From Micrasema longulum (Eukaryota > Arthropoda > Insecta > Trichoptera > Brachycentridae): a stretch of 64,000 nucleotides of DNA. Under the pieces are notes generated by a model. It worked only from the letters and a program-made list of their open reading frames with translations, was not told where the DNA came from and made no database searches. The position numbers and the translations under genes were made by a program. Below, in pieces: positions 56,170 through 64,000 of the stretch (positions are counted from its first letter, which is position 1; the number at the start of each line of letters is the position of its first letter). The stretch spans positions 1-64,000 of the forward strand of contig JAGVSM010003544.1 in the NCBI GenBank assembly GCA_022494885.1, in the 5' to 3' direction.

Positions 56170-56292
56170 CGTAGACCTATTTTTATGAAAGTCACCTCAA
56201 GGGCATGTACAATAAGTAACCCAACATGCCTTTTTTGCACCAAAACAGGCCAGGAATCCCAATCACAGTGGTGAATTACATCACAGAACACC
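56170..56292 (-). mobile_element. CR1-like tail and family-2 SINE end
   Basis: 'aaagtcacctcaagggcatg' is a CR1-type tail; 'ttttttgcaccaaaacaggc' matches the family-2 terminus at 42330-42350. Confidence 0.5.
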
Positions 56293-56299
56293 CTGGCAC

Positions 56300-56585
56300 A
56301 AAACTGTTCGATGCATGCGTAGGTATTCCCCGTGCTCTCCTATGGGCTTGAAACTTCACTTATTATGAAAAAATCCTACACAAGCTTAAGGTGACGCAAA
56401 CAGTGATGGAAATATAAATGTTAAACGTCTCGCTCAGGGATCACAAAACAAATCAATGGCCCAGGGAAAGTACAAAAAAAAGGATGCGGGAAAAGCTGAC
56501 AGAATTGCGGAGGTCCGAACGAGAGGGCTTTGTTCAACATTGGATTCAAGAAGAGGCTGAGTAAGCAAGTAAATAACGTCCAGGC
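56300..56585 (+). mobile_element. Non-LTR retrotransposon C-terminal relic
   Basis: Frames read KLFDACVGIPRALLWA (cf. the P-x-x-x-YG-x-E-T-W segment), KILHKLKVTQTVMEI, MLNVSLRDH. LKVTQ...ML-V-LRD is the conserved block just before the R-R-R-T-K-V motif of 11530-11822, so it is the same family. Confidence 0.65.
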
Positions 56586-56609
56586 TTGAGAATTATCACA
56601 TTTATTTTT

Positions 56610-56695
56610 TGTGTTTTTATTAGGAATCGAACCCGGAATCTTCCGTGCGCGAGTTAGCCCACTTTGCAGCTACAAGTGGTCGTTAATTTTATATA
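56610..56695 (-). repeat. tRNA-like SINE head
   Basis: The minus strand has 'ctaactcgcgcacggaagat' and B box 'gggttcgattcc'. Family-2 type. Confidence 0.55.
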
Positions 56696-56699
56696 AATT

Positions 56700-57290
56700 A
56701 AATATTTATTGTCTTCGTTATTTTTATATTATATTCATGTATCTTTAAGATTTTGATTATTTTTATCATAAACCCTACCTTCATCTGGGTGACTTTTTAG
56801 TCTCGAAAGCGATTGCAGTAAGGTAAGTGAGTCTGATTTTGCAATAATCAGGGACATTTTTTATGCGGTTAGTTCAGTGATCTTTCATGCATTAAGTCTG
56901 CGGTTCCATTTGAGTTAACAGAATAAACTGTTTTCTTTGTCAAAACACAAAAGTGCAATGGATTAAAGTAGACGATAAGCAAGTACGATCAGAAAGAGCA
57001 AAGGTAATTATAAAAAAAAAACTTTTGCCAAGCTTTTCAATGTATTTATTGAACGTTGTCCCCAAAAATCACCAAAAATTTACATTTAGATAATATCAAA
57101 ACAATAAAAAAACAAATAAAATAAATTATTCTGATTTATAAGAAAATAAGAATCAAATATAGATGATTACGAATTGACGGTTTAAAAAAGATCCAGATAG
57201 TTGACGGCTTCGTAGAAACCTAACAGTTGATTTAAAATTACTGAGGGTCAGTTACACCACAAAAATACAAGTTAAACCTTGAAACAACAA
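56700..57290. other. AT-rich sequence, no recognised feature
   Basis: Nothing identified. Confidence 0.4.
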
Positions 57291-57420
57291 CAATAACAAA
57301 CCTTCATTACCTGCATATCTCTATTTCTCTACATTCATACACATTCTTATACACGCACGCATGTCGATTATTTCAAATTTTGGCATGTCTATCTTCAGTA
57401 TTGTTGGAACTGGTAAAGCC
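57290..57420 (+). repeat. Jockey-like LINE 3' end fragment
   Basis: A CA-rich segment ('cattcatacacattcttata') like those at 8330 and 33600. Confidence 0.35.
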
Positions 57421-57544
57421 AAGTATTACTCGGTTTTTCTAGTTTTCTAGTTTTCTTTATCCGTCAACATTTGCGTCTTAAATCCTTTTAGCCGTCCATT
57501 CGCTTTACAATATACGAACCAACATAATACACGTATCGCGACAT

Positions 57545-57690
57545 TCGTGCGGCTGTTAAATCGCATTTCGACAGCATTCAGCCTAATTTTATCCTTATTT
57601 TCCAATTCCATAATGTGCTCCATACATAAGAGTCTTTACCAGGACTCCATTTTTGTTAACTGCTAATTTTACCTCCTGCGACAAACATTT
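57545..57690 (-). mobile_element. RTE/Proto2-like LINE fragment
   Basis: The minus frame reads SQEVKLAVNKNGVLVKTLMY, GAHYGIGK, then N-AE-like sequence, equivalent to EAKLAVHSGVLVPNLMYGSE at 23900-24000. Heavily decayed. Confidence 0.65.
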
Positions 57691-58200
57691 GTTGTGTTTT
57701 TGCCAAAATGTGTAAATGGGTTGTTTTATTTTACGTTTTACAAGTAACAAACCGTTTTTTAAATGAAATGTTATAAAACATATTTTATTCTGATGAAACA
57801 TGTCACTTTTATACATTTTTAAAAAATCAATTGATTTATTCTGAATGAAAAGCAAAAACAAAAATACATACTGGCGTGAATAAATAATGTTGTTTTTATA
57901 TTTTGAAAATTGCGTTGTAATTATTTGCATTTAATGCCGTTAAATTGAAAATAAACACCAACATATTATATTTTAATATAATTGCTTTAATGGTTCCAAG
58001 GTAAACCTATTATTATATAGTCAATAAAATTGTAATTGAGTATAATTTATTATGAGGTACCACCACTGCGTACGTTTTTTTTATACAAGTTGTCTTGTTA
58101 ACATTTTTTTAACAAAATAATTGCTAATTCATTTAGTATTTATAATTTTTTTTCATTTAAAATAAAACCGTTGAGTCTTTTCACGTAAATTTTTTTTGAA
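57690..58200. other. AT-rich sequence, no recognised feature
   Basis: Nothing identified. Confidence 0.4.
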
Positions 58201-58204
58201 AAGA

Positions 58205-58350
58205 ACAATATTTAACGTGATGGTAATGATACTATTATTTTTTCCATGCAAGGTCGGATAAATTTTCGACAACGGATTAAAATACGCATATTGTAAATTA
58301 CCTGAAAACGAGATGTTTCGCGCCCCACGGGACAGACGGCACGTGAAAGT
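58205..58350 (-). repeat. Inverted-pair repeat, copy 1 (partner 63495-63640)
   Basis: The core 'gtttcgcgccccacgggaca' plus 'gacggcacgt' is GC-rich in AT-rich DNA. Flanking similarity extends ~90 bp on the left ('attaccatcacgtt' in reverse). Confidence 0.75.
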
Positions 58351-58679
58351 ACATTCTTCCACATACCCAAAACCGTTTTAAAAACCGTGGGTCTTCCGGC
58401 TTCACTGATACAAAAAAGCAATGTCACAACAAATCAATAAACTAGTAAATCTTTTTCAATTTCATATATCGCGATTTTTGTAAGTATGTGTATAATATTA
58501 TAACAAAAAACGATTTTTTATGTAAATTTAATATGTACATTTATATTTTCGTTTCCCAATAGGTAAAAGAAAAAAATGAATTATTGTTTTCAAAAAGGGA
58601 AATGACGTCTAACATTTTTTTTAATTTTTGATTGGTAAAGGTTTTAAATTTAAAATATAAGTTACAAAAAATATGTTTT

Positions 58680-58950
58680 AATATATAGTTGGATAATTTA
58701 TATGGCGCCATTTTTGTGAAAATCACCTCAAGGGTTTACTGTATTGATCTCCACTACTTTCACAGTCTCTTTCGCTGAGAGTTTGGTGAATTGGCAAATT
58801 CCAATTTTAAGTTTTTCTGTTCAAGGTGTTAGACTTTGGAACGAACTACCTCTTCATGTAAAAAATGCACCTATTCTGGTTAGCCAGAAAACATTACTAT
58901 ATATCCTTAAAATCCTTGCCTTGCTTCTTTTTTCCGGTTTTTAAAAAAAT
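58680..58950. mobile_element. CR1-like tail (-) joined to a CR1-like C-terminal fragment (+)
   Basis: 58690-58735 is the reverse tail 'tttgtgaaaatcacctcaag'. 58744-58940 (+) encodes FSVQGVRLWNELPLHVKNAP, the CR1/L2 C-terminal motif, from a different subfamily. Head-to-head junction at ~58736. Confidence 0.65.
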
Positions 58951-59329
58951 ATGTATATATTCCATTTCTTTCCCGATTCTTCTTCCTCTTTTCTTTCCAA
59001 CTCTTTACCTGATTTTACATTCCTCATATTTTAATGTGTTTAACATAATGTATGTAATGTATGTACTAATAAAGTTTATATGTGCAAGCCTCATTTTTCT
59101 ATTAAAATACAGTTGTTAATTTTAATTAGTTAGGATTTTTCACGTACTTGTCGTGTGATGCATATTTTGTTTTTTATTAAAAAAAAATTGACCAACTCTT
59201 CTTTTCATCAAACTGTTTTTTGGTTACCTGAAAGATATTGCTTTCAGCAATAAGTCCGCCAAAGTACTTATTCATTGTTGATTTATAAAAATATTAATTT
59301 CAAAGGTTGCGTCAACTGCAAGATTTTAA

Positions 59330-59445
59330 AGTTTCTGGACTGGCATCTGAAGCATAAGTGTAACAGATGATTTAAATACGATGTATTTGATTTGTCAACG
59401 CAGTGTCTTTTGCACCAATAGATATGGAAAAGGGAAACATGACAA
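59330..59445 (+). mobile_element. SINE (family 1) 3' fragment
   Basis: 'ctggactggcatctgaagca' and 'gtcaacgcagtgtcttttgc' match the distal body, diverged. Confidence 0.65.
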
Positions 59446-59930
59446 AATTAATTTGAAATATTATCAAACGTTAGTTTCATCCCCATAGGATCACAAATAA
59501 ACCCATAAAACGGTAGTTAGGTAGGTCAAATAATTGATCGGAATAAATTTATTCATTAAATACTTATATCCAATGTTGCTATTAAAGAACATTAATCAAA
59601 ATGCTTAAATCGTTATGCTAATTTATTCTCCCATACACTTAATTACAGTAAATATTGTATAAATTGAAATTTTGCTGCAAAAAATTAATGAAGTACTCGA
59701 GTATAAAAATATGAGTACTTGATACATTCACGCAACCGGTTTATGCATATATATGGTGGTATTAAATTAATTAGAGACGTTATTTAATTAGACGTTTGGA
59801 GAAATTAATACATTTGTCAAAAAAAAAGAAAAATGCGTAGCAGTCTACATAAGTTTTATACAGTTGTCAAGGTAAGATTGTCAAATTAAAAATACCGAAA
59901 TTTTAAAAATTATTTACTGTGTTTTCGAAT
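59445..59930. other. AT-rich sequence, no recognised feature
   Basis: Nothing identified. Confidence 0.4.
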
Positions 59931-59934
59931 GCTT

Positions 59935-60062
59935 AATAATCCCATGAAAATGTGTTAGTACCTGTCGGTGAACCAAGTAAACATCAAAGTTTTGCTTGTA
60001 CTGTATAAGCACGCACATTTAAATAATTTATGTAAAAACTTTTTTTAACGCACATATAAGCA
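59935..60062 (+). repeat. Dispersed repeat with 'gtcggtgaaccaagta' motif
   Basis: 'agtacctgtcggtgaaccaa' and 'gtaaaaacttttttta' match the reference copy at 23100-23215. Confidence 0.6.
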
Positions 60063-60174
60063 AATTTTATTTAATATATTAATAGACTACACATACATAA
60101 AGTTGATCGTAATCTATAGGTGTGAAAGCACTAAAATAAATTAAATAAATAATAAACGTATAACTATAATTTAT

Positions 60175-60242
60175 CCCAAGAAATCAAACCAGAAAACTTC
60201 GTGTGTAAGGCAAACATCTTAGCCGTATCACTGCGCAACCTG
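60175..60242 (-). repeat. tRNA-like SINE head, decayed
   Basis: Minus: 'gttgcgcagtgatacggcta' and 'cttacacacgaagttttctg', family-2 type. The B box is decayed. Confidence 0.4.
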
Positions 60243-60364
60243 AATTCGGGAAAGAATTTTAAAGGGGATAATATTAATGAGTTTGTACAAGACAAACAAG
60301 TTTATTTTTATAGTTACTGTGTGTACAAGGCGTCTTTTAGGGTTTTTATGCCTTACATAAATGA

Positions 60365-60490
60365 GCAGAATAGTGAATGTTACACAGTGTGTAAAGTGGC
60401 CACGTAAGCCAGCCATTGACAGGTCATAAGCCCTGTAGATGCCTAGACTTCTATATTACCTTCTCTTAAATGTTCTTCATGTCTGTTGTA
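60365..60490 (+). repeat. Four-copy dispersed repeat, copy 4
   Basis: 'gaatgttacacagtgtgtaa', 'aggtcataagccctgtagat' and 'tgcctagacttctatattac'; the best match is copy 3 at 40735. Confidence 0.8.
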
Positions 60491-60739
60491 ATATGTTAAT
60501 ATAAACAGCTCCCCAGGGAGTTGAATCCAGTTCTTGCCTACAAAAATTTGGACAAACTCAAAATATTGTTACATAAATGTATTTAAAGTAAGTATTGATA
60601 AAGTACTGATAAAGAAATATACGTTCAAAAACATTTGACTTCACTTTTTAATTACTTTTACGTTTGATCTAAATGCATACATGCATAATTTTAATACTCT
60701 GTACACTTATAAAAGTGATGTCATCAAATAATTAGAAAT

Positions 60740-61020
60740 TCTTTTATCGTGGTCGGCCATTGAATATCCAACTTCCTTCTGACTTCATATGAACAATATT
60801 CGCGGTAAGTAGGTAAAAACCAACAGGTAATTCAAATATTTGAACTGCGTTCTAGAAGCTCGCGTTCGAAAAACAGACTCAATGGATTGGGATGCGGAAT
60901 ATTTTTAAATATTTAAAAAAATATCGAATAGAACGCGTATTATTGTGTACTGTCAATATTTTGACAGTTGGCGACGAACTTGCAACACTTAACACATTTT
61001 AAAAGGAAAATGGCTGTCGT
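60740..61020. promoter_or_regulatory. Candidate island: PHO-like sites and a TGACAG palindrome
   Basis: GGCCAT at 60755-60760, palindrome ctgtcaatattttgacag at 60950-60967 (two inverted TGACAG, Hth/Meis-like), and ATGGC at 61010-61014 in 'gaaaatggctgtcgtag'. Repeat-free. Candidate only. Confidence 0.3.
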
Positions 61021-61134
61021 AGAGTTAAAAATTATTTTTTGGTATTTTAACCATATTCTTCATATTATTTACAAAGACAAAAGCATCACTTTTATATCGT
61101 TAATGGAAATTTAAAATGCTGTACTGGTTTTCTC

Positions 61135-61375
61135 GTAGTACGGGCGGATGAAGAATACAGTCAAAACCCAGAACCTTGGACGAGTGTTTTCGACTCGACG
61201 AATGCTTTCAGGTAAAAATCCTAAATAAGGAAATCGAACGGAGATAAGTCCGCCTCGTTGTGAAGTGATGGGCGCCATCGCCTTACATTCCTGAGGTCCC
61301 GGGTTCGATTCCCGGCAGGGTGAAAGTGAAATGTTGATTTCAAAGATTGTTCGAACTGCAATACTTCTTGTACTT
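61135..61375 (+). mobile_element. Composite SINE with the best preserved module frame
   Basis: Module 61141-61215: frame ADEEYSQNPEPWTSVFDSTN then AFR stop. The tRNA-like head at 61248-61322 has an intact B box 'gggttcgattcccggcaggg'. The family-1 body is missing downstream. Confidence 0.8.
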
Positions 61376-62475
61376 ATACAATGTTTAACCCATATTATGT
61401 TTAAAATTTGTATGATTTTACATGTTTATTTATCTGTGAAGTGGTTGAGAATTTTTGCCAGTGACTGCTCAGTAATATTGCAAGCTGATAATACTACCTA
61501 CACTTAGTACGAATTAGCAATCTAAAATATTTGTACATTTTAGTTACGGTACATGGGATTTGGTCATGGGGGTGCTTAAACCTTATACCACGGCGGCATT
61601 AGACCATGGAACGGTAGATTAAAAATATAGGTATGTATGTACTTAAAAATACCATACAAATAAAACCTTTTGAAATCATTTAAAATCATATTTTTCGAAA
61701 AAAAAAAATTTATGCCCACAACATTTTTTATCACTTTGATTATTTTAATTTTTACTAAATAAACCATGTTTTAATTATTATTTTAATTAAGATTTCAAAT
61801 TATTTCTTTTGATTTCAACGATATTATTTGTACATTTGATTACGTCTGTAACGAAATATCCAAACTTTGTATATTTTTATTTATATTTGATTATTTTTTA
61901 TAGTATTCCTTTATTTTTGGATCGTTATTCTTTATGTCACGATTGTATCACAAGTAATTATTATTTATTTTAAGTTAATACATATAAAAAATAATGTAAA
62001 TTATTATGGCTTAATACGAGCCCAGTCTTATAAGTTTTTAAATTTGAAAACATGTGTAATAAATGAATAAATAAATTAACTACATATATTTCACAAAAGT
62101 CATATTTTTATTATTGATTTTTCCTGCATTTAAAAAAATGTTTTGATGTTAAATACGTTTGCTTAATTTAAAAATTTTTTCAACCTTGTCAAAAAATCGA
62201 ACTCTTATTTCCACCAATAATGAACAGTGATACTTCTATTTTTGTAACAGTTCATTTGAATTTATAATAATAATTAACAGTTTTAAAAAAAAGATCATTG
62301 ATCATATCACGATAATGAAACTATTGACATACGCTAGTGTAACAATGCAGTGTCCTGTTCACTACCTGCTTGTGTGAGAAAATAGCGATAATCATTAGGA
62401 AATAGGAATCAACTTTTACGATAGCACTAAGGGAGTCACCGAGGTTTTTCCTGGCTGTCTCTATATGAGGAGTGT
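61375..62475. other. AT-rich sequence, no recognised feature
   Basis: A decayed tRNA-like word at 61583-61612 ('ttataccacggcggcattag') may be another SINE head on the minus strand. Otherwise nothing. Confidence 0.4.
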
Positions 62476-62479
62476 TGAG

Positions 62480-62650
62480 AAAAAGATAGAATTTCAGCTG
62501 TAGATCTTGTTTTGCACTCAAAGGTTTGGGATTCGATCCCTGGCGAGATCACTAGTAATTAAAATGCATTTTAAAAAACCTGGGTATTCCGTGTCGTAGC
62601 TCACCACTTGTAATTACAGCTTTCGATCTGTTTTTTTGCAAAAAAATGTA
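62480..62650 (+). mobile_element. tRNA-derived SINE (family 2)
   Basis: B box 'gggattcgatccctggcgag'; body 'acctgggtattccgtgtcgt' and 'agctcaccacttgtaattac'; 3' end 'gtttttttgcaaaaaaatg'. Same order as 5728-5888. The 5' half of the head is decayed. Confidence 0.7.
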
Positions 62651-62859
62651 CGTAAAGTTTGCTGATATTAATTTCCCCATATTTTATGGGATAAAGAAAG
62701 GGAACTTTGTTCGAAGAAATACGCAGTTGGCTTTATTTCTGGTAACGTGCTCCGCAAAGACACATTCAACATTGCATAATCCTAAGAAAGTGTTTGTTCA
62801 TCATGTTTGTTTCCAAAACTTGTTCTTGTGTCAAATCGTTTGTCCCAAATAACCGTTTT

Positions 62860-63060
62860 TAAGTCAACTCAGGCACGAGCAAACGATGAAAACAAGATAA
62901 AAGTAAGAAATCGATTGTTCCAAGTACCAAGCGCGCAGGAGACACAAAGCGTTATCACTTCAGGTGGTATGACAGCTGTTTAAAGGTGTTGGCGCGATAG
63001 TCAGTCGGACAGATAGGTGACATTAGAACAAGGATGGTATATTCCTATCAAAAATAATAT
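62860..63060. other. Repeat-free, mixed-composition stretch
   Basis: Contains 'gtatgacagctgttta' (TGACAG overlapping an E-box CAGCTG) at 62968-62983 and 'ggtgttggcgcgatagtcag'. No repeat match or ORF; could be regulatory or an untranslated exon, but nothing proves it. Confidence 0.25.
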
Positions 63061-63494
63061 GGCGATACTCCGAAATGATCCAGTACCCACTTTCGATAGT
63101 TTATTTTATTAATATTTTCTAAAATATATCGCAACAGAGAGTAAAAAACGTTTTAATATAAAATACTATTTTCATTTCTGTATTTTTGTTCGTCTTACCC
63201 ATGAATTATTATTAATATTATTCTTTATGAATATCAGTTAGAAAGTACGGCCTTTATTAAAACGGTATCCCTTAATTTTATTATATTGTAATAGGCTATT
63301 TTCGCAAGTCGGAAATAACATCAAAAATATTTAGGGCGGATTAACAATATAAGTATCAATGTATTCAAAACAAGTTGTCATTTATAATTTTCGGATTAAA
63401 ATATGCGCACAAACAAAACGGCTCGTTGGCATTTTGGCATCATTTGTTACAATCGCCGATTGCACTTCTCATTAACATTGCGTACAAGTTTGGC

Positions 63495-63640
63495 GCCAAA
63501 ACGTCATACGTGCCGTTTGTCCCACGGGGCGCGAAACGTCTCGTTTTTAAAATATGCATGTTTTAAATATCTGTAGAAAATTTGTCCAACGTTGCACGAA
63601 AAAAATATTAATGCCATTACCACCGTAATTTATTGTTTAT
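63495..63640 (+). repeat. Inverted-pair repeat, copy 2
   Basis: 'cgtgccgtttgtcccacggg' and 'gcgcgaaacgtctcgttttt' are the reverse complement of 58290-58345. Further similarity runs to 'gccattaccaccgtaattta' at ~63615. Confidence 0.75.
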
Positions 63641-64000
63641 TTCAAAATAATTTTAAAACGTGAAAATACCATATTCTAATGGGCAGCAACGATAAAGAAA
63701 ATCGAGAAAGGTCGTCAAGTAAAATTCCTGCTACAGAAAATTTATAAAATAGTTATCGGTTTAACAAAGAAAAAATGTAAAAGTGGAAGCCCTGAAAATA
63801 CGAACAAACAGAGGTATCATTAAACATTAACGGGAATCCAAAGTAAGAAAATTGATCACTTTTATGAGATCAGAATTATACTTTAGACAATTTCCCTGTT
63901 TGTTGGGAAAAACAAAGAAACAAACGGCAAAATAACCAAATGAATTGCCTTTACCTTATTTTTAGATTACCCTAAATCAATTTTGTCGGCAAATGTTACA
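63640..64000. other. AT-rich sequence to the window edge
   Basis: Nothing identified. Confidence 0.4.

Larger units (their letters stand above)
11485..64000 (-). other. Antp: Antp upstream intron / 5' region (partial)
   Basis: Everything to the right is upstream of the coding exon and begins with its acceptor, so at least the adjacent part is intron. No further 5' untranslated exon or promoter could be identified, and where the intron ends is unknown. The region is filled with repeat relics listed separately. Confidence 0.5.

Overview
This is a piece of an arthropod nuclear genome, almost certainly an insect and most probably a moth or butterfly. It is strongly AT-rich and intron-like, and it contains one recognisable host gene segment: the large amino-terminal coding exon of the Hox gene Antennapedia (Antp) on the minus strand. 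The exon spans 10586-11484. Its 5' part (11256-11484) is untranslated and its coding part (10586-11255) ends just after the YPWM hexapeptide. It is a GC-rich island bounded by a textbook 3' splice acceptor and a GTAAG donor. The homeobox exon lies to the left, outside the window; I found no homeobox-encoding stretch in 1-10585. The other ~63 kb is Antp intron or upstream gene-complex DNA. The lepidopteran assignment is an inference from the protein style, the large AT-rich introns and the transposon families; it is not proven.

Layout. 1-10585 is the intron 3' of the YPWM exon. It holds tRNA-derived SINEs, CR1-like tails, a mariner relic interrupted by a SINE, and a TE-poor last ~1.2 kb with a consensus CRE. 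11485-64000 lies 5' of the exon. It is a mosaic of decayed non-LTR retrotransposon pieces (RTE/Proto2-like, Jockey-like, CR1/L2-like), at least two tRNA-SINE families, several inverted-repeat (MITE-like) elements, a 17-bp minisatellite, and unclassified repeats in 2-4 copies. One LINE relic begins only ~50 bp upstream of the Antp splice acceptor.

Non-repetitive islands that could be cis-regulatory are scattered between the repeats. They were picked by eye for PHO/YY1-like ATGGC cores, TGACAG (Hth/Meis-like) cores, CCAAT boxes, homeodomain cores or G/C-rich tracts. They lie around 13.5, 21.4, 24.8, 29.7, 31.8, 37.1, 47.3 and 61.0 kb. None can be confirmed without comparison to other species.

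Most unusual points: (1) a recurrent composite retroelement in which a ~70-110 bp module that reads as the conserved C-terminal end of a protein, or as an exon with splice-like borders, sits upstream of a tRNA-derived SINE (six loci); (2) a non-autonomous family of ~110-bp tandem monomers fused to a CR1-type 3' tail; (3) a near-perfect 34-bp-arm hairpin at 54611-54690; (4) two ~0.7 kb homologous segments about 23 kb apart, one interrupted by a CR1 copy; (5) inverted-repeat elements at 26503-27064, 49791-50376, 44191-44384 and 44735-44998.
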